From NCBI GenBank assembly GCA_015665455.1, contig JADFAD010000002.1:1-64000 (forward strand): DNA of 64,000 bases, in the 5' to 3' direction. A model generated the notes under the pieces. That model made no database searches, was not told the DNA's origin, and saw nothing but the letters and a program-made list of their open reading frames with translations. The translations under genes were made by a program, and so were the position numbers. The stretch's first letter is position 1; each line of letters opens with the position of its first letter. Below are positions 9,658 through 18,788 of the stretch, in pieces. The DNA comes from Oceanospirillaceae bacterium (GTDB lineage: Bacteria; Pseudomonadota; Gammaproteobacteria; Pseudomonadales; Litoribrevibacteraceae).

Positions 9658-10452
9658 ATGAATAATCGCCCCCCTGTCGTACTTACTTTTTCTGGTTTAG
9701 ATCCTACGGGAGGTGCGGGCATTCAAGCAGATATAACAGCCCAAGCACTCGTAGGAAGTCACTGCTGCCCTATTGTCACCAGCTATACGACACAAGACAC
9801 TCACAATGTATATTCTGTGCAGCCCGTTAATGGGGACGTAATTGAGAACAGTGCTCGATGCCTTGTCAGAGACGTTCGCCCCCAAGCCATTAAAATAGGC
9901 TTATTGGGGTCAGCAGAAGCCGCAAAAGTGATCTCAGCATTAATTAGAGACATCAGAATTGACTGCCCTACATTACCCGTCATTTTTGACCCCGTACTCG
10001 CAGCAGGAGGGGGCACCAATTTAAGCAGTGATCAGCTAATAGACATCATCCGAGAACAACTTCTTCCACTATGTACACTTATAACCCCGAATACCTTTGA
10101 AGCCTGTCGTTTAGCCAATACAGACGATGCACATGACGCGGCGAAACAGTTAGCCACTGACAAACTTTCAGTGTTGTTAACAGGGACACATGACGAGTCC
10201 ACTGAAGCGAGGGTTCATAACCGTTTATTTTCCAAAGCCTCCGAAACAGAATGGCATTGGCCCAGATTACAGGGGGAATACCACGGGTCCGGCTGTACAT
10301 TAACCTCCGTCATTGCGGGTCTCATGGCTGCGGGTTATTCAATGATCGAGGCTGTGGAGCAATCTCAAAGTATCACTATGGATTGCCTAACCAACAGCTT
10401 CCCGATTGGTCAAGGGCAACTCATTCCTCAGCGAAAACCGAAAATCAGTTAA
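9658..10452 (+). CDS. thiD: Hydroxymethylpyrimidine/phosphomethylpyrimidine kinase
   Basis: Phosphorylates HMP twice to HMP pyrophosphate for thiamine synthesis. The 264-residue ribokinase-fold protein has SGLDPTGGAGIQADI at residues 12-26, KIGLLGSAE, VIFDPVLAAGGG, and the late anion-hole motif YHGSGCTLTS, all typical of ThiD. It sits 16 bp after hemJ and 16 bp before the preferred thiE start, forming a compact thiDE pair. No TPP riboswitch is visible before thiD: the gap to hemJ is too short, so any such control would have to lie further upstream. Confidence 0.95.
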   Translation: MNNRPPVVLTFSGLDPTGGAGIQADITAQALVGSHCCPIVTSYTTQDTHNVYSVQPVNGDVIENSARCLVRDVRPQAIKIGLLGSAEAAKVISALIRDIRIDCPTLPVIFDPVLAAGGGTNLSSDQLIDIIREQLLPLCTLITPNTFEACRLANTDDAHDAAKQLATDKLSVLLTGTHDESTEARVHNRLFSKASETEWHWPRLQGEYHGSGCTLTSVIAGLMAAGYSMIEAVEQSQSITMDCLTNSFPIGQGQLIPQRKPKIS

Positions 10453-10468
10453 TCACCGAGATCTTCTC

Positions 10469-11134
10469 ATGCCACCTATTCATGCTTCTAGCGTAGCGTT
10501 CGAAACTGTTTCTGGCATTTACGCCATTACAAACCCTGCTCTAATGCCTACGGAACAACTGTTACTAGCATCTATCGATGAAGCTCTGTCTTCTGGTGTT
10601 AAAATTATTCAATATCGAGACAAACACGCGACCGCAGACCAAAAATTAGATAGAGCTAAAGCCATTACTCAGCTCTGCCAGCAATACCAAGCTAAATGTA
10701 TTATCAATGATTCTTTAGAGCTTACACTTGCGTCTAATGCTCATGGCGTACATCTCGGCCAATCGGACGGTAGCATCTCCTTGGCAAGAAAAGAGCTCTC
10801 TGCGTCTAAGATCATTGGCGTGACTTGCCATAATGATATTCAATTAGCAATCTCAGCCCAAACCCAAGGGGCAGACTACGTTGCTTTCGGCCGCTTCTAC
10901 GCTTCACACACGAAACCAAACGCCAAGCCAGCAAAAATCGAAGTGCTTTTTGAGGCAAAACAACATTTATCCATTCCTGTTGTCGCGATTGGCGGAATAA
11001 ATCAGCATAATATCAAACCAATTATTCATGCCGGAGCTAATGCCGTTGCTGTTATTCATGCAATATTCGGCCAGAATGACATTCGCTCCGCAGCACAACA
11101 ATTAGTATCAGAATTTAATCACCCAACCCGTTAA
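10469..11134 (+). CDS. thiE: Thiamine-phosphate synthase
   Basis: Joins HMP pyrophosphate and thiazole phosphate to thiamine monophosphate. The 221-residue TIM-barrel protein shows IIQYRDKHA, CQQYQAKCIINDS, HGVHLGQSDG, IIGVTCHN, ADYVAFGRFYASHTKPNA and VVAIGGI, the standard ThiE set. The open frame begins at 10406 inside thiD, but that start would overlap thiD by 47 bases; ATG 10469 removes the overlap and gives a normal N-terminus. It follows thiD closely and precedes hemL by 34 bp. Confidence 0.94.
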   Translation: MPPIHASSVAFETVSGIYAITNPALMPTEQLLLASIDEALSSGVKIIQYRDKHATADQKLDRAKAITQLCQQYQAKCIINDSLELTLASNAHGVHLGQSDGSISLARKELSASKIIGVTCHNDIQLAISAQTQGADYVAFGRFYASHTKPNAKPAKIEVLFEAKQHLSIPVVAIGGINQHNIKPIIHAGANAVAVIHAIFGQNDIRSAAQQLVSEFNHPTR

Positions 11135-11168
11135 TAAACCGTTGGGATCATACAGATAAGGTACATTT

Positions 11169-12449
11169 ATGACTCGTTCTCAAGAACTCTTTGATAAAGC
11201 CTCAAAAGTTATTCCTGGTGGCGTAAACTCGCCCGTTAGAGCATTTAAAGGCGTAGGTGGAACGCCTGTTTTCTTTAAAGAAGGTAAAGGCGCATACATC
11301 ATTGATGAGGATGGTGATAAGTACGTTGATTATATCGGCTCGTGGGGGCCTATGATCTTAGGTCATGGTCACCCAGCAGTATTAGAGGCCATCCATAAGC
11401 AAGTCGATATCGGCTTAAGCTTTGGGGCGCCAACGGCAGTAGAAATTGAAGCCGCTGAAAAGGTCTGTGAACTGGTCCCGTCCATTGAAAAAGTACGAAT
11501 GGTAAGCAGTGGTACTGAAGCAACAATGAGTGCCATTCGCCTTGCTCGTGGTTATACAAAACGAGATAAGTTGATTAAATTCGAAGGTTGTTACCATGGC
11601 CACGCCGATTCTCTGTTAGTAAAAGCAGGGTCTGGTGCATTAACCCTTGGTGTACCTAGCTCACCGGGTATTCCGGAAGACTTAGCAAAACATACCGTCA
11701 CGTTGGAATATAACAACCTGAAAGAAGTGGCTGAGACGCTAACAGAGATCGGTGATCAAGTTGCATGTATTATCATCGAGCCAGTGGCCGGTAACATGAA
11801 CTGCATCCCGCCGGTTGAAGGTTTCCTTGAAGGCCTTAGAGAACTTTGTGACCAACACGGCGTCGTATTAATTTTTGATGAAGTTATGACGGGATTCCGT
11901 ACCGCCCTAGGGTGTGCTCAATCGGTGTATAACATAACGCCAGACCTAACAACGCTAGGAAAAGTCATTGGTGGCGGAATGCCAGTCGGAGCGTTTGGTG
12001 GTAAGGCTGAAATCATGGATTACATCGCGCCAACAGGCCCTGTGTACCAGGCAGGTACACTATCCGGTAACCCTGTTGCTATGACGGCAGGTCTTGCTGT
12101 CCTAAATGAAATATCCCAACCGGATTTCTTCGAAATCCTAACCAAGAAAACCACACAACTCGTTGAAGGCATTCAGCAACGAGCAGACTCAGCAGGCATT
12201 CCATTCACCACGTCGCAAGTCGGCGCAATGTTCGGACTGTTTTTCACAGATCAAGAAAAAGTAACAAGCTTTGACCAAGCGACAGCTTGCGACATGGCAC
12301 GCTTCCAGAAATTTTTCCATCTAATGTTGGAAGAAGGCGTTTATCTAGCACCTTCAGCGTATGAAGCTGGCTTTGTTTCTGCGGCTCATGACGATGAAGC
12401 AATCCAGAAGACCTTAGATGCTGCAGAAAAGGCCTTCGCCAAGTTGTGA
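11169..12449 (+). CDS. hemL: Glutamate-1-semialdehyde 2,1-aminomutase
   Basis: PLP enzyme of the C5 pathway that converts glutamate-1-semialdehyde to 5-aminolevulinate. The 426-residue protein is a class III aminotransferase with [11 protein letters not shown] at the N-terminus, the PLP lysine K265 in [18 protein letters not shown], and the [10 protein letters not shown] and QAGTLSGNP motifs. This is the family's normal length. It is the last gene of the plus-strand run from the ClC gene; a hairpin with a T run 40 bases downstream, inside the end of the convergent TPR gene, could terminate it. Confidence 0.97.
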   Translation: MTRSQELFDKASKVIPGGVNSPVRAFKGVGGTPVFFKEGKGAYIIDEDGDKYVDYIGSWGPMILGHGHPAVLEAIHKQVDIGLSFGAPTAVEIEAAEKVCELVPSIEKVRMVSSGTEATMSAIRLARGYTKRDKLIKFEGCYHGHADSLLVKAGSGALTLGVPSSPGIPEDLAKHTVTLEYNNLKEVAETLTEIGDQVACIIIEPVAGNMNCIPPVEGFLEGLRELCDQHGVVLIFDEVMTGFRTALGCAQSVYNITPDLTTLGKVIGGGMPVGAFGGKAEIMDYIAPTGPVYQAGTLSGNPVAMTAGLAVLNEISQPDFFEILTKKTTQLVEGIQQRADSAGIPFTTSQVGAMFGLFFTDQEKVTSFDQATACDMARFQKFFHLMLEEGVYLAPSAYEAGFVSAAHDDEAIQKTLDAAEKAFAKL

Positions 12450-12473
12450 CATTAAGCTCGAATCAGTACCGAT

Positions 12474-13022
12474 TTAAGCTTTAATTTTGTGCGCTCTACG
12501 GAGCGCTTTTTGGGCTTTCTTCGTCTTGCCTTGTGCTTCCAATGCTTTTGCCATGACAGTCCATAGCTCTTTTTGTAATCTCACATTTCCATGCGCTAAT
12601 GACAGACCTTTACGGCACAATTGCTCCGCTTGCCTCGGCTCATTCTTGTTTAAATGAACCACAGCCAATTCGTAATAAATTTTTGGCTCTTTTGGATCGA
12701 TCCTCTGAGCTCGCTCTAATGTACGCTGCGCCTTAGACCACTGCTGCTTAATACCATAGGTTTCGGCACTTGCAAGCAAGCCAACGACGCCTAAGCGAGT
12801 GTCATGTCGATCGGTCGGCTTTTTACTTGCTCCCGAAATCGCCCCACGTTCATTTTGAGGCTTAATGGTTACTTCCTTAACCGTCTCATTGGCTTTTTCA
12901 AATGGATAACCAGGATGGTACACCGGTTCTTTTTGTCCACCAGTCACAACCGGTGCTTTATGCGCTGTACTACAACCGACGAGATACAACATTGAAAGCG
13001 AAATCAGAAATATACGAATCAT
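12474..13022 (-). CDS. TPR-repeat lipoprotein
   Basis: A 182-residue protein with a lipoprotein signal (lipobox LVGC, lipidated Cys17) followed by a disordered basic segment and two or three tetratricopeptide repeats from about residue 80 to 175 (for example AQRTLERAQRIDPKEPKIYYELAVV). The C-terminus is Lys/Arg-rich. TPRs bind partner proteins, so this is probably an outer-membrane-attached adaptor. It is convergent with hemL and lies 48 bp downstream of mrcB in the same direction, so co-expression with PBP1B is possible, recalling LpoB-type lipoprotein activators. It has no obvious LpoB sequence similarity; that link is speculation. Confidence 0.8.
   Translation of the reverse strand: MIRIFLISLSMLYLVGCSTAHKAPVVTGGQKEPVYHPGYPFEKANETVKEVTIKPQNERGAISGASKKPTDRHDTRLGVVGLLASAETYGIKQQWSKAQRTLERAQRIDPKEPKIYYELAVVHLNKNEPRQAEQLCRKGLSLAHGNVRLQKELWTVMAKALEAQGKTKKAQKALRRAHKIKA
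12491..12512 (+). terminator. Hairpin terminator for hemL inside the TPR gene
   Basis: GCGCTC-TACG-GAGCGC followed by five T bases lies 40 bases past the hemL stop. It falls within the last codons of the opposite-strand TPR gene, so the same bases encode protein on one strand and probably a terminator on the other. Confidence 0.6.
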
Positions 13023-13070
13023 TAGTTATCTACCTGAAATTAAACTTACTTAAAAAATAGAACCTTGAGT

Positions 13071-15467
13071 TTACCAATCCATTAAGCGTTCTAACAAACC
13101 TTTACTGCGATTACTGCTGCAAGCGGTCGACTCTGAAGGTTGGCTGCCTTCAATAAATGGCAACAACCGTGCGGTTGGGCAATCTTCATCAATCAATAAT
13201 CCCGTCTTTTCATCCACCCAGACAAAACCAACCCCTTCCGGTACCAATCTTGGCGCCTGCTCATCAGGCATTTGTTTCATAAAGTGCCCCCAAACTCTTA
13301 AAGCACCACTGCTTCCAGTCAACGAGGTGGGTTTATTATCATCGCGTCCAAGCCAAGTGACGGCCAAGTAATTACCTTTTACACCAGCAAACCAGCTATC
13401 TCGCTGCTGATTGGATGTACCTGTCTTACCGTAAACGGTTTGATCTCTACCAATGACATTGTTTAGCCATCGCCCCGTTCCTTCCCTTGCCGCAATCTGC
13501 ATCGCATAATCGGTTAGGTAAACCGCCTTTTGATCAAACACTTGCTCAACATTCAAAGGGTAACTGTCCAGTAATTCGCCCTTTGAATCCGTAACCGCAC
13601 GTATAACCTTTAAAGGCGCCTTAAACCCCTCTGCAGCAAGCACTTGATACATCTTCGCAACATCGTAGGGACTGAGAGACAATGAGCCAAGCATGATCGA
13701 TGGCAACATAGGGACTTGTTGCTCAAAGCCAAACCGACGGAACGTATTTACAACATCTGGTAGCCCAACCTCCAAACCCAGTCTTGCAGTCGCTTGGTTA
13801 TAAGATTTCGCCAAGGCTTGGTAGAGCAATACATCCCCATGGCTTTTCTTATCGAAATTACGAGGCGACCATTCTTGACCGTCTTCCGTCTTAATCATAA
13901 ACGCTTGATCTTGGACCATAGAAGTCAGCGTGTATTGGTCTGACTTTTGAAGTGCAGCAAGAAATACAGCAGGTTTAGCCAATGAACCGATTGGCCGCCT
14001 TGCATCTAAGGCCCGATTAAACCCAGAATAGCCTACTTTTCGATCACCTATCATGGCAACGACTTCGCCATTGTCGACGGAAGTAACAACCGTTGCTAAC
14101 TGATAATGCTCACCTTCTTGCTTATCTTTCTTAGCCAATTGATCCAATGTTTCAACCGCACTCTTCTCAAGCTTCCATTGAGCCTGAGGGTCGAGCGTTG
14201 TAAATACACGTAATCCAGACTCCGAGAGCTCTTCTTGGGAATAATCTTGTTTTAACTGGCGATGAACTAACCCCAAATAAGCAGGGAAACGATTTGCCGA
14301 ACGTGTTGGGTGCTTCACAACATCTAAGCTTTGACGTTTGGACCAATTCGCTACCTTCGGCTGGATGTACCCTTCTTGAACCATCAAATCGAGCACTAAG
14401 TTTCGACGTGTTAGGGCCCGCTCTGAATGCCGCTTCGGGTTGTAATAAGCAGGGCCCTTAATAACCGCAACTAATAGCGCTATTTGATGCAATTTCAACT
14501 CCCGAACAGGTACACCGAAATAGAAATAACTTGCAGCCATTACACCATGCACAGCTCTTGAGCCGTCTTGCCCTAAATACACCTCATTCAAGTACGTTTC
14601 TAAAACCTTATCCTTGGAATAATGAAAGTCGACCAACACCGACATTGCGGCTTCCATGATTTTTCGGCTGTAAGTTCGTTCTCGCGTAAGGTAAAGATTC
14701 TTAATTAACTGTTGAGTAAGTGTACTCCCGCCCTGAACAACACCTCCCGCTTGAAAATTCGCAAGCATGGCACGAACAATAGATTTGGGAGAAACACCGT
14801 GGTGGTTATAAAACTCTCGATCTTCAGTCGCCACCAGCGCTTGTTGCAATGCTTTAGGAACTTGATCTATTTGTACTAACTGGCGGTCTTCATGATGGCT
14901 TGGAAATAAACTTCCAAGTAGTAAAGGCTCAAACCTAAATATAGTTTGCTCTTGGCCATCAACCCACAATTCGGAAACTCGTCCATCTTGAAAAATTATC
15001 TTACACACAGCCGATGAACGAAGGTCATCCGCGAATTGAAAGCTACGGGCATATACAGTAACGCTGTTGCTGGCTGTTTGAACATACCCCGTACGTTTAT
15101 GACTTTGAAAACGATACCCCAGCGCTTTAAGCTCCTCAGTTAACGATGTTAATGACAAAGACTTACCAGGATAAACCTCTAAAGGACGCGCATAAACTTG
15201 AGCGGGCAATTCCCACTGAACTGCATCCAGATCCTTTCTCAAGTTTGAATCTACATAGATAAAAAACGCAGCAAGACACACCAACCCAACAAGCATCAAC
15301 TTGATCATAAAACCAAGCCATGAGGGCACTAAACGAACCTTCTCATGAGAGACCTGAGCACTTTTCCTTTGCTTCGCTCTAGTATTCGAAGGTTTTTTCT
15401 TTGTAGTAACTGCCTTTTTTCTCACCACAGGCTTCTTCTTGGTGGACGTTTTTTTACGTTCTGTCAT
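13071..15467 (-). CDS. mrcB: Penicillin-binding protein 1B (bifunctional murein synthase)
   Basis: Class A PBP that polymerises glycan strands and cross-links peptides. In the 798-residue form: a Lys/Arg-rich cytoplasmic tail (1-50), a transmembrane helix (about 53-72), a UB2H domain (about 90-175) that marks PBP1B rather than PBP1A, a glycosyltransferase domain with ATEDREF (catalytic Glu215) and GGSTLTQQLIKNL, and a transpeptidase domain with S495 in GSLAK, SYN (555-557) and KTGTS (from K681). The frame could start at 15500; ATG 15467 is preferred because a TATAAT on the minus strand lies just before 15500, but neither start has a good ribosome site. Confidence 0.94.
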   Translation of the reverse strand: MTERKKTSTKKKPVVRKKAVTTKKKPSNTRAKQRKSAQVSHEKVRLVPSWLGFMIKLMLVGLVCLAAFFIYVDSNLRKDLDAVQWELPAQVYARPLEVYPGKSLSLTSLTEELKALGYRFQSHKRTGYVQTASNSVTVYARSFQFADDLRSSAVCKIIFQDGRVSELWVDGQEQTIFRFEPLLLGSLFPSHHEDRQLVQIDQVPKALQQALVATEDREFYNHHGVSPKSIVRAMLANFQAGGVVQGGSTLTQQLIKNLYLTRERTYSRKIMEAAMSVLVDFHYSKDKVLETYLNEVYLGQDGSRAVHGVMAASYFYFGVPVRELKLHQIALLVAVIKGPAYYNPKRHSERALTRRNLVLDLMVQEGYIQPKVANWSKRQSLDVVKHPTRSANRFPAYLGLVHRQLKQDYSQEELSESGLRVFTTLDPQAQWKLEKSAVETLDQLAKKDKQEGEHYQLATVVTSVDNGEVVAMIGDRKVGYSGFNRALDARRPIGSLAKPAVFLAALQKSDQYTLTSMVQDQAFMIKTEDGQEWSPRNFDKKSHGDVLLYQALAKSYNQATARLGLEVGLPDVVNTFRRFGFEQQVPMLPSIMLGSLSLSPYDVAKMYQVLAAEGFKAPLKVIRAVTDSKGELLDSYPLNVEQVFDQKAVYLTDYAMQIAAREGTGRWLNNVIGRDQTVYGKTGTSNQQRDSWFAGVKGNYLAVTWLGRDDNKPTSLTGSSGALRVWGHFMKQMPDEQAPRLVPEGVGFVWVDEKTGLLIDEDCPTARLLPFIEGSQPSESTACSSNRSKGLLERLMDW

Positions 15468-15622
15468 AAGGCGTTGGTTTCTATCCCTGTTACCTATCAT
15501 TAAAGTCGCATATTATATAGAGTTCTTTTTGAGTCCTTTAAGTATTTTTACAAACAATGTTCAATCAAGCGGCATGATGACCCAAAGCCTGCCATTAGAA
15601 CAAAACACGGTAAGAGATAACT

Positions 15623-16645
15623 ATGACAAATAATAAAAAATATCATGTTTACGGGCTAGGTAATGCCTTGGTTGATATGGAATTTGAAGTAAGCGACCAG
15701 TTCTTAGCAGACAAAAGCATCGAAAAAGGCATGATGACCCTAATCGATGAAGATCAACACCATATATTATTTGACGACTTGAAAGAGCGTTTTGGTGTTG
15801 TAAAGCAAGCAAGCGGCGGATCTGCAGCAAACACCATTATCGCAGCCAATTACTTCGGTGCATCGAATTATTACTCATGTCGAGTTTCAAACGATGAAAC
15901 GGGTGACTTCTACGTTAAAGACCTTATGGCTGCAGGCGTAGACACCAACATGAACGGTAATCGTGAATCAGGTGTGACCGGTAAGTGCATTGTCATGGTC
16001 ACGCCAGACGCAGAACGCACCATGAATACATATTTAGGCGTATCTGAACTTTTTGATCAAAGCAACATTGTCGCGGATGCCATTACAGATTCAGAGTACC
16101 TATATATCGAAGGTTACCTTGTCACCTCTGATTCCGGTCGTAGCGCTGCCATAGAAGCACGCGAAACGGCTAAAAAGGCAGGAACCAAGATAGCAATGAC
16201 GTTCTCAGATCCGGCCATGACCCAGTTTTTCAAAGATGGTTTGGCTGAAATGCTAGGCGACAATGTAGATCTTTTATTCTGCAATGACCAAGAAGCACAA
16301 CTATTTACTGGTAAAGACTCTGTAGAAGAAGCCGTGCAAGAACTTACGAAGCTAACCTCTCACCTTGTCGTGACGCTAGGAAAAGAAGGTGCCTTGGTCG
16401 TGAACAATGGTGAACGTTTTAATATTCCTGCGTTTCCTGTTAAAGCAATCGATACCAATGGCGCGGGAGACATGTTTGCAGGTGCGTATTTATATGCCAT
16501 AACTCATGGTCACTCCCCTGAAAAAGCAGGTCGTTTGGCTAGCCGTGCTGCATCTGAGCTTGTTACTCATTTCGGAGCTCGTCTTCCGGCCGAAACGCAC
16601 GGTGCATTAAAACAAGAAATTTTAGAAGAATCCGTCTCAGCATAA
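15623..16645 (+). CDS. PfkB-family sugar/adenosine kinase
   Basis: A 340-residue ribokinase-family kinase. It has the N-terminal GLGNALVDMEF motif, GGSAANTIIAANYFG (PfkB signature 1), and the C-terminal DTNGAGDMFAGAYLYA (PfkB signature 2, with the catalytic aspartate). Sequence features resemble the adenosine-kinase-like branch common in marine proteobacteria, so adenosine or another nucleoside/sugar is the probable substrate; this cannot be settled by motif. It is divergent from mrcB and 43 bp upstream of argA in the same direction. Ribosome site AAGAGATAAC precedes ATG 15623. Confidence 0.88.
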   Translation: MTNNKKYHVYGLGNALVDMEFEVSDQFLADKSIEKGMMTLIDEDQHHILFDDLKERFGVVKQASGGSAANTIIAANYFGASNYYSCRVSNDETGDFYVKDLMAAGVDTNMNGNRESGVTGKCIVMVTPDAERTMNTYLGVSELFDQSNIVADAITDSEYLYIEGYLVTSDSGRSAAIEARETAKKAGTKIAMTFSDPAMTQFFKDGLAEMLGDNVDLLFCNDQEAQLFTGKDSVEEAVQELTKLTSHLVVTLGKEGALVVNNGERFNIPAFPVKAIDTNGAGDMFAGAYLYAITHGHSPEKAGRLASRAASELVTHFGARLPAETHGALKQEILEESVSA

Positions 16646-16688
16646 TTATCGCTACGACGTTGTTAGTTGGCTATATAAGGAAATACAC

Positions 16689-18002
16689 GTGGATCAGAAG
16701 CAGTATGTGCAGTGGTTTAGAAATACGTCACCGTATATCAACGCCCATCGAGGTAAAACACTGGTACTGCTTCTCAACGGAGAAAGTATAGCCGACTCGA
16801 ACCTGCCAAATATTATTCACGACATTGCAACGCTCAGCAGTCTAGGTGCAAAGCTGTGTATCGTATTTGGCGCTCGCCCACAAATAAACCAAAAGCTTTC
16901 TGAATACAATATCGACTCGGTGATAGAACAAAAGCAACGAGTCACCTCTGAATTGGCGCTCCCACATGTGAAAGATGCCGTTGGAAGTTTACGAATCCAA
17001 CTTGAATCACTTCTGTCTATGGGCTTACCTAACTCGCCAATGCACGGTGCGGACATTCGCATCAGCAGTGGTAACTACATTACTGCCCAACCAGTCGGCG
17101 TACGCGATGGCATCGACTTCGGAAACACGGGAGAAGTCCGTCGAGTCGACCATCAAGCCATTTTAGATGATCTAGGCCAAGGGCGAATCGTTATCATCCC
17201 GCCACTAGGATTTTCACCAACAGGTGAGGTATTCAACCTATCATCGGAAGACCTAGTTACGAACGTTGCTCGAGCCATTGAAGCGGACAAGCTTATCCTT
17301 TTTCAAGCAGAGAAAGGCGTCATGGACGGTGACCAGCTTATTCGTGAACTCACGCCTGCAAAAATCCAAAGACTGCTCCAAAAAGAGCACCTTGATTCTG
17401 TCATTGAGGCAAATTTACGATCCAGCTTAGTGGCGCTAAATTACTTACCGCGAGTTCATCTTGTCAGTTATCAATCGGACGGGGCATTACTGCAAGAACT
17501 TTATACCCTAGACGGGTGCGGCACATTGCTCACACGTGCGCCAACGGAGGTCTTAAGACAAGCGTCTATTGCGGATACCGCCGGCATCCTAGATCTGATC
17601 CAACCGCTTGAGCAACAAGGGATACTCGTAAAGCGCTCTCGTGAGTTACTTGAACAAGAAATTGAACAGTTCACCGTGATGGATTGGGAAGGAATGATCG
17701 TGGGTTGTTCGGCGCTGTACCCTTACTATGACCCCGAAACAGAAATCACTTGGGCTGAACTTGCCTGCGTTGTTGTTCATCCTGAATACAGAGGGGATTC
17801 TCGGGGGGAGAAATTGCTCTCTTACATTGAAAAACAATGCAAGAAGAAAAAGTTTAACAAGCTATTCGTCCTCACAACTCGTACAGGCCATTGGTTCATT
17901 GAACAAGGTTTCCAAAAAGCAGAGCCGGAGCAATTACCGCCGGCACGCCAACAGCTGTATAACTGGCAGAGAAACTCTCGAATTCTGGCGAAAGACATTT
18001 AG
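16689..18002 (+). CDS. argA: Amino-acid N-acetyltransferase (N-acetylglutamate synthase)
   Basis: First step of arginine synthesis: acetyl-CoA plus glutamate gives N-acetylglutamate. The 437-residue protein has an amino-acid-kinase-like regulatory domain (about 1-285), which in this family binds arginine for feedback inhibition, and a C-terminal GNAT domain (about 290-430) with VVHPEYRGDSRGEKLLSYIE and LFVLTTRTGHWFIEQGF. GTG 16689 is the start, with AAGGAA upstream. In Pseudomonas argA sits beside gshA; here gshA is about 37 kb away. Confidence 0.96.
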   Translation: MDQKQYVQWFRNTSPYINAHRGKTLVLLLNGESIADSNLPNIIHDIATLSSLGAKLCIVFGARPQINQKLSEYNIDSVIEQKQRVTSELALPHVKDAVGSLRIQLESLLSMGLPNSPMHGADIRISSGNYITAQPVGVRDGIDFGNTGEVRRVDHQAILDDLGQGRIVIIPPLGFSPTGEVFNLSSEDLVTNVARAIEADKLILFQAEKGVMDGDQLIRELTPAKIQRLLQKEHLDSVIEANLRSSLVALNYLPRVHLVSYQSDGALLQELYTLDGCGTLLTRAPTEVLRQASIADTAGILDLIQPLEQQGILVKRSRELLEQEIEQFTVMDWEGMIVGCSALYPYYDPETEITWAELACVVVHPEYRGDSRGEKLLSYIEKQCKKKKFNKLFVLTTRTGHWFIEQGFQKAEPEQLPPARQQLYNWQRNSRILAKDI

Positions 18003-18166
18003 CATCGAACTTACGAACATGCCTCATAGCCATATATCCATAGGCCTTGACCAACACAAAGCCAAGATGCCCCGTGCTTTCTGGGTAGAATCAACCACTT
18101 TGACCTAATAAAACCTATTTTGACCTCATCATTTCTAAGTTAATCGGTTAGAGTAAACGAACAAAC

Positions 18167-18194
18167 TAAACACTCAGATCATGATCCTTATACT
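18167..18194 (+). promoter_or_regulatory. Candidate sigma-70 promoter of the small RNA
   Basis: TAAACA (18167-18172), a 16-bp spacer and TATACT (18189-18194) match the consensus at 4 of 6 and 5 of 6 positions and predict a start near 18201. A palindrome GATCATGATC overlaps the spacer. No GacA-type TGTAAG-N6-CTTACA element was found. Confidence 0.35.
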
Positions 18195-18200
18195 TCATAC

Positions 18201-18282
18201 AAACTTCATGGTCAGCGAGGAGTGTGACAAGCTAAGGACAGCTAATGCTCTTTCCGATGCCTTCGGGCATCGCTTTTTCTTT
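18201..18282 (+). ncRNA. Candidate small RNA with two GGA hairpins (CsrB/RsmY-like)
   Basis: The interval can fold into three hairpins in a row: GTCA/TGAC presenting GCGAGGAGTG in its loop (about 18211-18228), AGCT/AGCT presenting AAGGAC in a hexaloop (about 18231-18244), and a terminator stem CGATGCC/GGCATCG with a TTCG loop (18255-18272) and a T-rich tail. GGA in hairpin loops is the binding signature of CsrA/RsmA proteins. Two such loops is fewer than most known decoy RNAs carry. An alternative reading is a 29-codon ORF starting ATG 18209 that runs through the terminator; it has no ribosome site I can see. Confidence 0.4.
18255..18282 (+). terminator. UUCG-loop rho-independent terminator
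   Basis: A 7-bp perfect GC-rich stem with a TTCG tetraloop is followed by CTTTTTCTTTTC-type sequence. It lies 253 bases after argA, so it ends either the small RNA or a long argA 3' extension. Confidence 0.8.
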
Positions 18283-18390
18283 TCTTCTAAATTCTAATTC
18301 TTGTATTAAAGAAATTACCCAAGTGACACACAGTCGTCTAAACTGAAGAGTCAAAGGATATCTATTCACAGGACTAGGACTCGTTTCATA

Positions 18391-18729
18391 ATGTCAAAAC
18401 TTCATGATCCCGACGTTGTTGCCAACCTTAAAGGCCTAATTGGCGAAGACAAATTTTCTATTATTTTATCAAGCTCTCGAGCATCTCTTGAAAGCATCAT
18501 TACAGAACTAAAAGGTGCTCAACTAGAATCTGACCATGAAACAATGCGAAGAGCAGTGCACAGTATCAAGTCTTCTGTTGGGAATTACGGTGCACTTTCT
18601 GTATCAGAAAAAGCGGAAGAGCTTGAACAACGTTATAAAGATAATTTGCTCGATCAAGCACCGACTGAAATCGCAGAAATGGAATCGTTAGTACAACAAG
18701 TTCTTTCCGAGTTAGATGAATATATCTAA
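18391..18729 (+). CDS. Stand-alone histidine phosphotransfer (Hpt) protein
   Basis: A 112-residue all-helical Hpt module. The phosphoacceptor is His57 in AVHSIKSSVGNYGA, matching the Hpt consensus HxxKxxxxxxG. It relays phosphate between a hybrid kinase and a response regulator in the cytoplasm. The next gene, 59 bp downstream on the same strand, encodes a response regulator and is the obvious candidate partner. No kinase gene is adjacent, so the upstream kinase must be elsewhere. The ribosome site is part of an AGGACT-AGGACT tandem repeat (18370-18381), 9-10 bases before ATG. Confidence 0.88.
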   Translation: MSKLHDPDVVANLKGLIGEDKFSIILSSSRASLESIITELKGAQLESDHETMRRAVHSIKSSVGNYGALSVSEKAEELEQRYKDNLLDQAPTEIAEMESLVQQVLSELDEYI

Positions 18730-18788
18730 ATTCAATACCTATAGAATTTATAAACTACATAATACTAGCTAAGAGGTAGCACTCCTTA

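Larger units (their letters stand above)
18003..18390. other. 388-bp intergenic region between argA and the Hpt gene
   Basis: No protein gene of normal size is present. The first 160 bases show nothing beyond two TTGACC hexamers. From about 18167 there is a candidate promoter, two GGA-loop hairpins and a UUCG-loop terminator (separate entry). The last 20 bases before the Hpt ATG hold a tandem repeat of AGGACT that also serves as the ribosome site. Confidence 0.7.

Noticed and set aside
17728-18108. 126-codon ORF overlapping the 3' end of argA in another frame
   Set aside because: Most of it is the argA GNAT domain read out of frame; no ribosome site and no domain.
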